Shown one piece after another: positions 25,543 to 35,020 of a stretch of 64,000 bases of DNA. The position numbers were made by a program, and so were the translations under genes. A model generated the notes under the pieces. That model saw only the letters and a list, made by a program, of their open reading frames with translations. It ran no database searches and had not been told where the DNA came from. The first letter of the stretch is position 1, and every line of letters begins with the position of its first letter. Source of the stretch: CAZXTR01 sp964643615 (lineage in GTDB: Bacteria; Pseudomonadota; Alphaproteobacteria; CAAHEQ01; UBA3637); contig CAZXTR010000002.1 of the NCBI GenBank assembly GCA_964643615.1, positions 1 through 64,000 of the forward strand, in the 5' to 3' direction.

Positions 25543-26796
25543 ATGTCATTTTTAGGACGAATTGTTCGTGGGTATTGTCAAAGAAAAGTTTTGATTTTTT
25601 TTGCTTTGGGGCTTTCTTGTGGTGTACCGTTGAATTTATTAGGCAATACTTTGTCCCTTTGGACAGCAGAACAAGGTGTATCCTTAAAAGAAATTGGTTA
25701 TTTTTCTTTAGCTCTTATCCCTTATAGTTTAAAATTTTTGTGGGCGCCGTTTATTGACCGTATTGCTTTGCCATTTTCTGATAAAATTGGCAAAAAGAAA
25801 ACTTGGGGTATCATTTTTCAATTAGGACTTATTTTTTGCATTGTACAGTTGGCTTTTATTGACCCTGCCCGTCAAATACAAGTATTGTTTGCGTGGTGTT
25901 TTTTTGCTGCTTTTTTTGCTGCAAGTCAGGATATCGTGGTTGATGCTTTGCGGATTGATACTTTAGATGGTGATGAATTGAAAGAAGGTTCTTCTTTGTA
26001 TCAATTCGGATATCGTATGGGGATGTTAATAACAGGGGCTGGTGTGATTGCACTTTCTGCCCAATTACCATGGTCTTATTGTTATGTTTTGTCGGCGTTT
26101 TTATTGTTGGCGGGTTTCGTTTCTCTTTTATTCACCAATGAACCAAAATTAGATATCGTCCACAAAGTGTCTTTTCGAGATTTGACCGTACAACCTTTTT
26201 CGGACTTTATTCAACGGCATAAATTATGGGCGCTTATTTTAATATTTATTGTGCTTTATAAACTCTCTAATGCAGTTTTAGGCAGAATGGCATATCCATT
26301 TTATTATGAAATAGGTTTTTCCAAAAATGAAATAGCTTTGGTGTCAGGAGCTATTGGCCCTTGGATTACGATGTTTGGCGTTTTTATTGGTGGAATTGTT
26401 ATGGTGCGTTGGGGATTTTTTAAATCTTTATTTTATTTGGGATGTTTTGAAGTTTTTACCTCGTTCGCCTTTGCTGGATTGGCGTCGATGGGTAACAATG
26501 TGGCTGCTTTTTTGGCGGTTATTGCCTTTGACAATATTGTAGGTGGTATGGGTGGTGCTGTGTTGGTTGGTTTTTTATCTTCGTTATGTTCTCGTCGATA
26601 TTCGGGGACTCAATACGCTTTGTTGACTTCTTTGAATATGGTTCCAGCTTCTATCGTTGCAAGCCAAAGTGGTGTTTTTGTACATATGATGGGTTGGGTC
26701 GATTTTTTCGTCTTGACTGGCTTTTTGATGATTCCTGCGTTGTTCCTTTTGTACTTTATTGGCGTCAAAGAATCAAAAATATCCGACAACGGATGA
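25543..26796 (+). CDS. ampG: AmpG-like MFS muropeptide permease
   Basis: Major facilitator carrier of 417 residues with about 12 membrane helices. AmpG proteins import anhydromuropeptides released by wall turnover for recycling. Diagnostic are GLSCGVPLNLLGNTLSLW at the first helix, the loop APFIDRIALP and SQDIVVDALRIDTL in helix 4-5, the family's TQDIxxDAxR motif. ATG 25543 has AAAAGGA 7-8 bases upstream; TTG 25522 is unlikely. The gene is monocistronic and converges on ftsB with 8 bases between stops. A peptidoglycan-recycling role is inferred from the family. Confidence 0.85.
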   Translation: MSFLGRIVRGYCQRKVLIFFALGLSCGVPLNLLGNTLSLWTAEQGVSLKEIGYFSLALIPYSLKFLWAPFIDRIALPFSDKIGKKKTWGIIFQLGLIFCIVQLAFIDPARQIQVLFAWCFFAAFFAASQDIVVDALRIDTLDGDELKEGSSLYQFGYRMGMLITGAGVIALSAQLPWSYCYVLSAFLLLAGFVSLLFTNEPKLDIVHKVSFRDLTVQPFSDFIQRHKLWALILIFIVLYKLSNAVLGRMAYPFYYEIGFSKNEIALVSGAIGPWITMFGVFIGGIVMVRWGFFKSLFYLGCFEVFTSFAFAGLASMGNNVAAFLAVIAFDNIVGGMGGAVLVGFLSSLCSRRYSGTQYALLTSLNMVPASIVASQSGVFVHMMGWVDFFVLTGFLMIPALFLLYFIGVKESKISDNG

Positions 26797-26804
26797 CCCT
26801 CCGT

Positions 26805-27140
26805 TTATGGTGAAGCAGGCGCGTTTGCATTATCAAAAATGATAAAGTCTTTCTTTTCCCCAACGTTTAAAAGGCGTCGTCCCGATTCTTCAACCATATC
26901 AATATCCAAGTTTTCTGGAGATAAGGCTTTGACTTTTCTTTCCATCTTCTCTTTTTCTTGATCTGTTTGGGCTAGCACCATTTCGGCATGTTCGATTTCT
27001 TGAATAATTTCAATTAAACGTATAAAACCCCGTTCTCCTTTGATCGCATGGTAAGTAAAATAAAATGTGATAACTAAACCAATGAGAGGAATAATGAAAA
27101 GTCGTGGGTGCGCTTTCAGAGTGGAAAAAAGTTTTTTCAT
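26805..27140 (-). CDS. ftsB: FtsB/DivIC family septum formation protein
   Basis: A 111-residue bitopic protein. N-terminal basic residues, one membrane helix (about 14-31), then a coiled coil (about 35-75) and the conserved alphaproteobacterial C-part, with YHAIKGERGF just after the membrane and ESGRRLLNVGEKKDFIIF later. FtsB joins FtsL and FtsQ to activate septal wall synthesis. The start overlaps the stop of the upstream diguanylate cyclase gene (ATGA), an unusual partner, as ftsB more often follows eno. A short Ala/Pro tail ends the protein. Confidence 0.85.
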   Translation of the reverse strand: MKKLFSTLKAHPRLFIIPLIGLVITFYFTYHAIKGERGFIRLIEIIQEIEHAEMVLAQTDQEKEKMERKVKALSPENLDIDMVEESGRRLLNVGEKKDFIIFDNANAPASP

Positions 27141-28810
27141 GAATGCAATCCATCTTTTGACTTGTCTTCGCCTTCTTGCTTTTGTTGAGTTGCGGGTGTA
27201 AGTGTCGGTAAGACTGTTGATGGAGTTGCATCTACATATGGTGGGTTTTTATTTTTATTGTTTTGCCCGTAAATGCTGACTTGGTTTCGGCCGTTTTCTT
27301 TCGATGCATATAACGCTGAATCGGCGTATTTCGTTAATTCTTCCAAATCATTAGATGTTGATGATTCTACAATTCCAAGGCTAATGGTAAAACGCACCTC
27401 TTGCGTATCAGTTTGAACTCGTAAATTGCTTGCCGCTTGACGAATCCTTTCTGCTATAGCAAACCCCTTTTGAATAGTTGTTTTGGGAAGGAAAATAATG
27501 AATTCTTCCCCGCCATATCGCGCAAAAATATCGCATGAACGAAGATTTTGTTGGCAGGTGTTGGCTAAAGCCTTTAATACTTCATCACCGCAGGCGTGAC
27601 CATAAGTATCATTGACTTTTTTAAAAAAGTCAATGTCAAACATAATTACACAACTTGGCGCATGTATTTGCCAAGATTGGGTTAATTCTTTTTTCGCTAA
27701 AGTTTGGAATTGACGGCGATTGTAACAACCAGTTAAAGGATCTTTGACGGCCTTTTCAAATAAATCTTGTTCGTGTTGTTTTTGATTCGTAACATCTTTA
27801 AATGCTGTGTACAAAGCAACTTCGTTGTCCCAATCAATAACCCGAGCAGACATTTCTAACCAAAAGTTTTCTTGCGTCCCTGGCTTTCTGAGCAAAGCTT
27901 GAAAGTTTTCAACAATTGGTGTCTTTGATAATTGGCTCAACAATTTTTTCCGGGCGTTTGGGTCGACAAAATATTCCTCTGTTTTGAATTTTCTTGGGTC
28001 ACGCATGTTGATATTAAATAGAATGCTGGCCTTTTCATTAACAAGCATTAAACTGTCATCTTTTAATTGAGAAATAATAATTGGGAAGGGGGAAGCTTGG
28101 ATAATCTGAGGGGTTCTTTCTTTACTTGTTCGTAGTTCTTTTTGCAAAGCAAGGTTCTTTTCTTTTAATAACGAAAGTGAGGATAAAATAATGCAAAAAA
28201 CAAGTAAGAAATACAGAAGAGTTTCTATCTCCCATGCCCGAATCTCTGTAGCTATTCCAAATGGGGTGACAATAATAAGGTAATAAAGTGCAAGTGTTAA
28301 AATCGCAAGTCCTGGTCCCTTTAGAAATTGCTTTGTGCGGTTTATTGGTAAAATAAAACAGCCGCCTAAAAAAACAAGGCCAGATACAAGATAAATGGAT
28401 GGTAAAATATTTTGCCACGAAGAGTCAACGTGTAATGCAGTGACGGCAGAACCTACCATCGCAATTAAACAAACGAATAAAACCCATCCGGTCCCAATGA
28501 ATTTGAATTTTTTTAACGATTGTAATCCACCTACAATCATTAAAACGACAGCTGTTGATTGAATAAAAATAGTAACTGTTCTGGTAAGATCATCGGGTAA
28601 TGTTACGAAGCCCTTCTCCTTGAAAGTAAAAACAAAGATAGAAAATAAATTTTTAATGGCTAAAAACGTAAAGCCTAATGAAGCGCATGTTAAATCGTTT
28701 TTACTCTTTTCTTCATCATTACCTAGGAAAAATAAAGCAAAAGCTACAACGATTCCGCCGAATAATTCTGGAAAATAAAGACTCATCATCGTAAAAAACT
28801 TCTCTGGCAT
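27137..28810 (-). CDS. Membrane-bound diguanylate cyclase (7-8 TM, PAS, GGDEF)
   Basis: The 557-residue protein makes cyclic di-GMP from two GTP. The first about 215 residues hold seven or eight hydrophobic helices (an unassigned membrane sensor), followed by a PAS domain (about 230-340, ending FKDVTNQKQHEQDL) and a GGDEF domain (about 345-515). The active site is intact as YGGEEF. An RxxD inhibitory site (RSCD) lies five residues before it, so product feedback is expected. DPLTGCYNRRQF and FDIDFFKKVNDTYGH are typical. The Pro/Thr-rich tail is low complexity. Transcribed divergently from dnaK, together with ftsB. Confidence 0.88.
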   Translation of the reverse strand: MPEKFFTMMSLYFPELFGGIVVAFALFFLGNDEEKSKNDLTCASLGFTFLAIKNLFSIFVFTFKEKGFVTLPDDLTRTVTIFIQSTAVVLMIVGGLQSLKKFKFIGTGWVLFVCLIAMVGSAVTALHVDSSWQNILPSIYLVSGLVFLGGCFILPINRTKQFLKGPGLAILTLALYYLIIVTPFGIATEIRAWEIETLLYFLLVFCIILSSLSLLKEKNLALQKELRTSKERTPQIIQASPFPIIISQLKDDSLMLVNEKASILFNINMRDPRKFKTEEYFVDPNARKKLLSQLSKTPIVENFQALLRKPGTQENFWLEMSARVIDWDNEVALYTAFKDVTNQKQHEQDLFEKAVKDPLTGCYNRRQFQTLAKKELTQSWQIHAPSCVIMFDIDFFKKVNDTYGHACGDEVLKALANTCQQNLRSCDIFARYGGEEFIIFLPKTTIQKGFAIAERIRQAASNLRVQTDTQEVRFTISLGIVESSTSNDLEELTKYADSALYASKENGRNQVSIYGQNNKNKNPPYVDATPSTVLPTLTPATQQKQEGEDKSKDGLHS

Positions 28811-28892
28811 TTTTTGTCCTTTGGGTGGAAATTTAAAATTTTCTCCATTGTAAAGTCTTTTATTAAAAAATCAAAGTTTTTTTATATCAACT

Positions 28893-28922
28893 CTTGCAAA
28901 ATACAGTGGTGCGCATTATATT
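28893..28922 (+). promoter_or_regulatory. dnaK promoter, possibly heat-shock sigma-dependent
   Basis: CTTGCAAAA at 28893 with TATATT at 28917-28922; TTGCAA to TATATT is 17 bases. The CTTG core followed at 17 bases by CATTATAT resembles alphaproteobacterial RpoH promoters, but it also fits a sigma70 promoter. No CIRCE inverted repeat is seen. Confidence 0.55.
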
Positions 28923-28955
28923 TTTTCAAAACTTGGCAGAAAAGGAGAAAAGAAA

Positions 28956-30896
28956 ATGAGCAAAGTAATAGGTATTGATTTAGGAACAACAAACTCTTGT
29001 GTCGCTATTATGGAAGGAAAAGACGAAAAAGTTTTGGAAAATCGTGAAGGTTCAAGAACAACCCCGTCTATGGTCGCTTTTACAAAAAAAGAAGAACGCT
29101 TGGTAGGACAACCTGCAAAACGTCAAGCGGTGACTAATCCGGAAGGAACGCTGTTTGCAATTAAAAGATTAATGGGTCGGCGTTATAATGATAAAGTTGT
29201 GGCCAAAGATAAAAACCTGGTTCCTTATCATATTGTATCTGGGGATAATGGTGATGCTTGGGTAGAAGTAGGTAACAAAAAATATGCTCCTTCACAAATT
29301 TCAGCTTTTATTTTGCAAAAGCTGAAAGAAGATGCTGAAGCTTATTTGGGTGAGCCTGTAACACAGGCCGTGATTACAGTTCCTGCCTATTTTGATGATT
29401 CGCAACGTCAAGCAACAAAGGATGCTGGTAAAATTGCAGGCTTGGAAGTGTTGCGTATTATTAACGAACCTACGGCTGCTGCGTTGGCGTATGGTTTAGA
29501 AAAGAAAAATTCTGGCACAATTGTGGTTTATGATTTGGGGGGTGGGACGTTTGATGTGTCTGTATTGGAAATTGGCGATGGTGTCTTTGAAGTGAAATCT
29601 ACAAATGGAGATACGTTCCTTGGTGGTGAAGATTTTGACATGCGTATTATCTCATATTTAGCTGACGAGTTTAAAAAAGAACAGGGCATTGACTTGCGCC
29701 AAGATAAACTTGCTTTGCAACGCTTGAAAGAAGCTGCTGAAAAAGCCAAAATCGAATTGTCTAGTACTGAACAAACAGAGGTCAATTTGCCTTTTATTAC
29801 CGCGGATGCTTCGGGACCAAAGCATTTGAATGTTACAATGACGCGGGCAAAGTTAGAAAGTTTGGTTTTCGATTTGTTGGAAAAGACGAAAAAGCCAATT
29901 GATAATGCGTTGAAAGATGCTGGTGTGTCACCAAAAGACATTAATGAAGTCGTTTTGGTGGGAGGTATGACTCGTATGCCTGCTGTACAACAATTGGTTA
30001 AAGATTATTTTGGAAAAGAGCCGCACAAAGGTGTGAACCCAGATGAAGTGGTTGCTGTTGGAGCGGCCATTCAAGGGGGTGTTTTAAAGGGTGATGTGAA
30101 AGATGTTTTGTTGTTAGATGTTACGCCGTTGTCTCTTGGAATTGAAACGTTGGGTGGAGTCTTTACACGCTTAATTGATCGCAATACGACTATTCCAACA
30201 CGCAAATCGCAGGTTTTTTCGACAGCTGAAGATGGACAAACGGCTGTGACCATTCGTATTTTCCAAGGTGAACGAGAAATGACAGTAGATAATAAATTAT
30301 TGGGGCAATTTGATTTGGTCGGAATTCCTCCTGCACCACGAGGCATGCCACAAATTGAAGTTACTTTCGATATTGATGCTAACGGTATTGTGAACGTGTC
30401 GGCTAAAGATAAAGCTACAGGAAAAGAACAAGCTATTCGAGTGCAAGCGTCGGGTGGATTGAAAGATTCTGATATCGAGAAAATGGTGAAAGATGCTGAA
30501 CAACATGCTGATGAAGATAAAAAGAAACGTGAGTTAATTGAAGCTAAAAACAAAGCTGAATCTATGATTCACCAAACCGAAAAAACGTTGAAGGATTTAG
30601 GGGATAAGGTTTCTTCTTCCGACAAAGAAAATATCGAAAAGGCGATGAAAGAATTAAAATCTGTTTCTGAATCGGATAACTTGGATGATATCAATAATAA
30701 AACGGAAGAATTAATGAATGTTTCAATGAAATTGGGGGAAGCTTTGTATAAACAAGAACAAGCACAAGCACAAGCTCAACCTCAGCCTCAAGGAGAAACT
30801 GGAAGTGCTGAACAACATCAACAAGACCAGACTTCTGGAGATAATAAACAAGGCGAAGAAACAATTGACGCAGACTTCGAAGAGGTTAAAAAGTAA
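28956..30896 (+). CDS. dnaK: Chaperone DnaK (Hsp70)
   Basis: ATP-dependent cytoplasmic Hsp70 of 646 residues, normal length. The nucleotide-binding domain opens with [14 protein letters not shown], contains [13 protein letters not shown] and [14 protein letters not shown]; the linker [12 protein letters not shown] and the substrate-binding domain follow. The lid ends in a Gln/Ala-rich stretch and the C-terminal acidic tail [11 protein letters not shown] that binds client folding factors. ATG is preceded by AAAGGAG. dnaJ follows after 122 bases containing a hairpin terminator, so dnaK is probably made in excess of dnaJ. Confidence 0.98.
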   Translation: MSKVIGIDLGTTNSCVAIMEGKDEKVLENREGSRTTPSMVAFTKKEERLVGQPAKRQAVTNPEGTLFAIKRLMGRRYNDKVVAKDKNLVPYHIVSGDNGDAWVEVGNKKYAPSQISAFILQKLKEDAEAYLGEPVTQAVITVPAYFDDSQRQATKDAGKIAGLEVLRIINEPTAAALAYGLEKKNSGTIVVYDLGGGTFDVSVLEIGDGVFEVKSTNGDTFLGGEDFDMRIISYLADEFKKEQGIDLRQDKLALQRLKEAAEKAKIELSSTEQTEVNLPFITADASGPKHLNVTMTRAKLESLVFDLLEKTKKPIDNALKDAGVSPKDINEVVLVGGMTRMPAVQQLVKDYFGKEPHKGVNPDEVVAVGAAIQGGVLKGDVKDVLLLDVTPLSLGIETLGGVFTRLIDRNTTIPTRKSQVFSTAEDGQTAVTIRIFQGEREMTVDNKLLGQFDLVGIPPAPRGMPQIEVTFDIDANGIVNVSAKDKATGKEQAIRVQASGGLKDSDIEKMVKDAEQHADEDKKKRELIEAKNKAESMIHQTEKTLKDLGDKVSSSDKENIEKAMKELKSVSESDNLDDINNKTEELMNVSMKLGEALYKQEQAQAQAQPQPQGETGSAEQHQQDQTSGDNKQGEETIDADFEEVKK

Positions 30897-30922
30897 AGAT
30901 TTTTCCCTTTTGTTTTTATTTT

Positions 30923-30950
30923 TAAGCCCCGTATTTTGCGGGGCTTATTT
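30923..30950 (+). terminator. Rho-independent terminator between dnaK and dnaJ
   Basis: TAAGCCCCG-tattttg-CGGGGCTTA followed by TTT: a 9-pair GC-rich stem. The T-run is short, so partial read-through to dnaJ is possible. Confidence 0.8.
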
Positions 30951-31018
30951 CATAAAATATTTATTAAAGAGGCTTTTTTATTGCAAGTAATACCTATCTA
31001 TGTTAGAAGGACGTCACT

Positions 31019-32140
31019 ATGGGAACAAAAAAAGATTATTATGAAGTTTTAGGCGTATCACGTTTAGCTTCTTTTACCGAAATCAAATCGGCATATAGGA
31101 ATATGGCGAAGCAGTGTCATCCTGATTTACACCAAGGAGATAGTACGGCAGAATTACGGTTTAAAGAAATTAGTGAAGCTTATGAAGTCTTAGGAGATGA
31201 ACAAAAAAAGTCGGCTTATGACCGCTTTGGGCATTCGGCTTTTGAACAAAACGCAGGTCATGGATTCGGTGGTTTTAATTTTTCTGGAGGTGGCTTTTCT
31301 GATTTCTTTGAAGATGTTTTTAATGGTTTTATGGGGGGGCAAACAACATCTTCAAATGCCGAGGAAGGTTTACGTGGCGCAGATATTCGTTATGATTTAG
31401 AAGTTTCTTTAAAAGAAGCTTTTACTGGAGTTAAAAAGAAAATCGAATTTTCGACTTTAGGTGTTTGTCAAGAATGTCAAGGGCAAGGTGGTTTTGGGGT
31501 TGAGGCTTGTTCGACTTGTGGTGGTTGTGGGCGTGTTCGACGCCAAAAAGGTTTCTTTTTAATGGAAACGATATGTTCTTTTTGTGGTGGCACAGGGAAA
31601 ACGGTGAAAAAGGTTTGCTCTAACTGTAAGGGGGTTGGGCGAATTAAAGCATCAAAAACTTTGGAAATTTCTGTCCCCGCAGGAGTGGAAACTGGTGTTC
31701 GTATGCGTCTTGCAGGGGAAGGAGAAGCGGGGAAAAAGGGTGGTGCATCTGGAGATCTTTATGTTTTCATTACTGTGAAAGAACATAACTTTTTTCGGCG
31801 TGATGGCAAAAATCTTTTTTGTTCCGTCCCTATCCCTATGGTGATCGCGGCTCTTGGTGGCACTATTGAAATACCAACCATTGGTGGCGAAAAAGAAACA
31901 ATTAAAATTCCAACGGGGATGCAACAGGGGTATGAAGTGAAATTACGTAATCGTGGAATGCCTGTGCTCCGTAGTTCTTTCTTTGGTGATTTGTTTGTGC
32001 GTGTTGATGTTGAAACTCCAGTTAATTTGAATAAACGACAAAGAGAATTATTACAAGAATTCGAAAAAGAAGGACAAAATAGCCCGACATCCAATGATTT
32101 TTGGAATGGGATTAAAAAGTTTTTTGAAGATTTATCTTGA
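31019..32140 (+). CDS. dnaJ: Chaperone DnaJ (Hsp40)
   Basis: Co-chaperone of 373 residues that stimulates DnaK ATPase and delivers clients. J domain (5-70) with the essential HPD (CHPDLH), a Gly/Phe region, then four zinc-binding repeats at about 150-205: CQECQGQG, CSTCGGCG, CSFCGGTG, CSNCKGVG. C-terminal client-binding domains follow. It converges on the DsbA-like gene across a shared terminator. AGAAGGA lies upstream of the ATG. Confidence 0.97.
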   Translation: MGTKKDYYEVLGVSRLASFTEIKSAYRNMAKQCHPDLHQGDSTAELRFKEISEAYEVLGDEQKKSAYDRFGHSAFEQNAGHGFGGFNFSGGGFSDFFEDVFNGFMGGQTTSSNAEEGLRGADIRYDLEVSLKEAFTGVKKKIEFSTLGVCQECQGQGGFGVEACSTCGGCGRVRRQKGFFLMETICSFCGGTGKTVKKVCSNCKGVGRIKASKTLEISVPAGVETGVRMRLAGEGEAGKKGGASGDLYVFITVKEHNFFRRDGKNLFCSVPIPMVIAALGGTIEIPTIGGEKETIKIPTGMQQGYEVKLRNRGMPVLRSSFFGDLFVRVDVETPVNLNKRQRELLQEFEKEGQNSPTSNDFWNGIKKFFEDLS

Positions 32141-32206
32141 TCTGAGTTTAAAAATAATTGTTCTGTTGTTTTGTCGCCAACGTTTGTGTTTTCTGTTATT
32201 AAAAAT

Positions 32207-32238
32207 AATCCCCCATCAAAATGGCGGGGGATTTTTTA
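32207..32238. terminator. Bidirectional terminator between dnaJ and the dsbA-like gene
   Basis: AATCCCCC / GGGGGATT, 8 pairs, loop of 11 bases, T-run on the plus side and an A-rich flank (T-run on the minus strand) on the other. Confidence 0.8.
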
Positions 32239-32263
32239 TGTATTTATAGCACAATCAATTATA

Positions 32264-33070
32264 CTATTTTTGATTTGCAATTTCTTCTAATTTTTCGATT
32301 GGGAATGCACCTGGTTGAACTTGCCCATTGATGATGAACATTGGAACTCCACCCATTTGCATTTTCTTTGTATAAGTTGCATTTTTTGCTAACTTTGCAG
32401 AGATTTCTTCGGAATTAGCATCTTTCTTTAACTTTTTAGTATCCAATCCTAATTTTTGACCAATAGCAACCAAACCCTCTTCATTTACTTTTGCTCCTGG
32501 AGCCCCAACAGCTTCATGGAATTCTTTGAATTTCCCTTGTTTGTTTGCAGCATAGGCATATTTAGAAATGATAGAGGATTGATCTCCAAAGATAGGCGTA
32601 TCAACCAAAATCCAGCGAATGTCTTTATTCTTTTTCACAGCTTCTGCCATAGACGCATTCATACGTTTGCAATATCCACAGTTGTAATCAAAAAATTCAA
32701 TAACAACGAGTTTCCCTTTTGGATTGCCTAAGACTGTATTGCTTTTATCATTAACGATTTCATTAACGACTTCCTTTGGCGCTATAGGTTTTGGGCGGTT
32801 GGCTTCTTGTTTCTTTTGAAAAGCATCAAGACTTTGAATCAAAACTTCAGGATTGTCTATGATGAATTTTTTCAATTGCTCGTTTTGATTCTCATCGACA
32901 ACTGTACCAGGAGTCTTTTTCCCACAACAATGAGAAAATGCCCCAAACAATAGCGGAGATATAATAACCGCTACGGCGATAATAATGGCGGAAATAAAGA
33001 GAGTCTTCGCAATTTCTGCCATGCAATTGCAATCGCATTTGCAATCTTTGTTTTCTTTAGAATGAACCAT
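32264..33070 (-). CDS. Membrane-anchored DsbA-family thiol:disulfide oxidoreductase
   Basis: A 268-residue protein with a cytoplasmic N-terminus holding four closely spaced cysteines (10, 12, 14, 16), one membrane helix (about 21-44), a Cys-Cys pair at 48-49, a helical spacer resembling the oligomerisation stalk of ScsC/Com1-type proteins (about 60-100), and a thioredoxin fold with active site C131-G-Y-C134 and the cis-proline loop GGVPMF. It probably oxidises or isomerises periplasmic disulfides; the cysteine-rich adhesin at 21816 is a conceivable client. The N-terminal cysteine cluster is not part of usual family members. Upstream AAAGGAG supports the start. Confidence 0.85.
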   Translation of the reverse strand: MVHSKENKDCKCDCNCMAEIAKTLFISAIIIAVAVIISPLLFGAFSHCCGKKTPGTVVDENQNEQLKKFIIDNPEVLIQSLDAFQKKQEANRPKPIAPKEVVNEIVNDKSNTVLGNPKGKLVVIEFFDYNCGYCKRMNASMAEAVKKNKDIRWILVDTPIFGDQSSIISKYAYAANKQGKFKEFHEAVGAPGAKVNEEGLVAIGQKLGLDTKKLKKDANSEEISAKLAKNATYTKKMQMGGVPMFIINGQVQPGAFPIEKLEEIANQK

Positions 33071-33268
33071 TTTTTTCTCCTTTATTAAAAATGTTTAGCA
33101 AGGACACATTTTGCATGAAAAAAAAAAAGAATCAAGACCCTTTTTTATTTTTTATAAGTCAATATTGTGACAAATTGCAAAAATAAACACCAAAATCTTG
33201 TGCTCCTAAAGGATTTTACCTAAAACGGTATCTGGGTATTTATTATAGAGAAAAAGGAGTGTTTTTCC

Positions 33269-34507
33269 ATGTGTTTAAAGAGATTTAAAAAATTAATTTT
33301 TATGCTTTGTGCTTGGTGTTTTATCCAACCTGTTTTGGGAGCAGGGTTTCAATTGTCAGAATACAGTGTGACTCATTTAGGGCGTGCATTTTCTGGCGCG
33401 GGTGTTGTTGGAGATGATTATTCCTCCATCGCTTTTAATCCTGCGGGGATGGGATTGAAAAATTCCGGAGCGCAAATGGGCGCGACTCTTATTGCTATTA
33501 AAGCGAGCGTAAAAGGAGAAACCGTTAATGGTTTAATTACGTCGGGCAAGGAAGGAAGTATTCGACTATACAGTTTTATTCCACATGCTTTTACGCAGTA
33601 TCGCTTTAATGAAAAATGGGTTGTTGGATTGGGGATTTATGCTCCTTTTGGCCTATCAACAAATTATAATAATGATTGGTTTGGACGTACACATGCGCTT
33701 AAATCGTATGTTAGTGCAATGGATATTGCTCCTAGTTTTTCTTATCAAGTCACGGATCAGTTTTTTGTAGGCAGTTCTTTTGTTTTAGAAAGAGCTAATG
33801 CCGAGTTGACGAATCGGTTACCCTCAGCTTGGGACGGTGAAAACAAAGTACGAGGAGATGATTGGACAATGGGATATCAAGTCGGTGTTATGTATCGTCC
33901 TCAAAAAGATACACGATTTGGTTTAGACTATCGTTCTAAATTCGTGCACGATCTGCGAGGAAAGCACAAAGTTACAGGATCTAAGGAATTTGGGGGTATG
34001 TTTAAAAATGGATATACTGCCGGTTCTGCCAAATTGACGTTGCCTGAACATGTTTTATTTTCTACCTATCACAAAGTTAACAAATTTGGGTTGTCTGCGT
34101 CGGCAAAATGGACTCGATGGAGTCGTTTTAAAAATTTAGACGTTTATTCTTCTAATTTTGTTGGCGGATATTCAAGGACAACAGAAAATTGGGAAGATGT
34201 GTGGATGTTGAGCGTTGGGTTGGATTATCATTACAATAATAATTGGACTTTTAGATGTGGTTTTGCGTTTGATGAATCTCCAGTCAAAAATCCAACTTAC
34301 AGAACCGCACGTATCCCAGATAATGACCATTGGCTGACCTCTGTTGGATTAAGTTATTATCGTGAAAATGTCCAAATTGATGCTGGCTATACACATATTT
34401 ATATTCCCCCTTCTAGAACATATAATGTTGCATCGGGTTCAACGTTGGATGCGAAGTATAATATGCAAGCGAATTTGTTAGGGGTTCAAATGCAATATCA
34501 CTTTTGA
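33269..34507 (+). CDS. FadL/OmpP1-type outer-membrane transporter
   Basis: Outer-membrane beta-barrel of 412 residues, family of long-chain fatty acid and hydrophobic-compound transporters. After a signal peptide (cleaved before AGFQLSE) come the diagnostic GFQLSEYSVTHLGRAFSGAG and SIAFNPAGM (NPA motif). The rest is amphipathic strands rich in Tyr/Trp, ending in a terminal Phe (MQYHF), the BAM recognition signature. It is monocistronic; AAAAGGAG precedes the ATG. The substrate cannot be told from sequence. Confidence 0.88.
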   Translation: MCLKRFKKLIFMLCAWCFIQPVLGAGFQLSEYSVTHLGRAFSGAGVVGDDYSSIAFNPAGMGLKNSGAQMGATLIAIKASVKGETVNGLITSGKEGSIRLYSFIPHAFTQYRFNEKWVVGLGIYAPFGLSTNYNNDWFGRTHALKSYVSAMDIAPSFSYQVTDQFFVGSSFVLERANAELTNRLPSAWDGENKVRGDDWTMGYQVGVMYRPQKDTRFGLDYRSKFVHDLRGKHKVTGSKEFGGMFKNGYTAGSAKLTLPEHVLFSTYHKVNKFGLSASAKWTRWSRFKNLDVYSSNFVGGYSRTTENWEDVWMLSVGLDYHYNNNWTFRCGFAFDESPVKNPTYRTARIPDNDHWLTSVGLSYYRENVQIDAGYTHIYIPPSRTYNVASGSTLDAKYNMQANLLGVQMQYHF

Positions 34508-34570
34508 TAAGTGACGCTTTGTCTTTCTTTGTAAGAAAAATTCGTTTTTTTACGTTTAAATAAAAAAACT

Positions 34571-34598
34571 TTGCAATTTTTTGGAATTTGTTTATAGT
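34571..34598 (+). promoter_or_regulatory. Promoter of yajC-secD-secF operon
   Basis: TTGCAA, 16-base spacer, TATAGT, about 37 bases before the yajC ATG. Confidence 0.6.
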
Positions 34599-34634
34599 AG
34601 GGCCGTCGTTAATGATTAGTTAAGAGGTTTGAAA

Positions 34635-34994
34635 ATGTTTATTACTTCTGCGATGGCCCAGGTTGCAAACCAACCTGAAACAGTGGATGCGGCTACGTCT
34701 AATTCAGGGATGCGCATTCTTTTACAGTTGTTGGTTATCTTTTTTATTTTTTATTTGTTTTTGATTCGCCCTCAACAAAAAAGGGCTAAAGAACATAACA
34801 GAATGTTGAATTCTATTACCAAGGGCACTCAAGTTGTTTTTGGGGGGGTGGTTGGCAAGGTTATGCAAGTTTTGAACGAACAAGAAGTTTTAGTTGAAAT
34901 TTCTACGGGAGTTCAAGTCAAAGTCCTGCGTTCCTTTATTTCTCAAGTTGTGCAGGATATGGACGTTATTCAAGATAAATCGAAGGCGTCCTAA
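34635..34994 (+). CDS. yajC: Sec translocon accessory subunit YajC
   Basis: Small inner-membrane protein of 119 residues that associates with SecDF and SecYEG. One membrane helix (about 28-46) is followed by the YajC hallmark FLIRPQQKRAKEHNRML and a domain with KGTQVVFGGVVGKV. ATG 34635 has AAGAGG seven bases upstream; the TTG at 34629 overlaps that site. secD follows after 26 bases. Confidence 0.95.
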   Translation: MFITSAMAQVANQPETVDAATSNSGMRILLQLLVIFFIFYLFLIRPQQKRAKEHNRMLNSITKGTQVVFGGVVGKVMQVLNEQEVLVEISTGVQVKVLRSFISQVVQDMDVIQDKSKAS

Positions 34995-35020
34995 AAGTAA
35001 TAATGGAAGGGTTTTAAAAT

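Noticed and set aside
29528..30553. Long minus-strand frames opposite dnaK
   Set aside because: dnaK is unequivocal on the plus strand; antisense frames arise from its codon bias.
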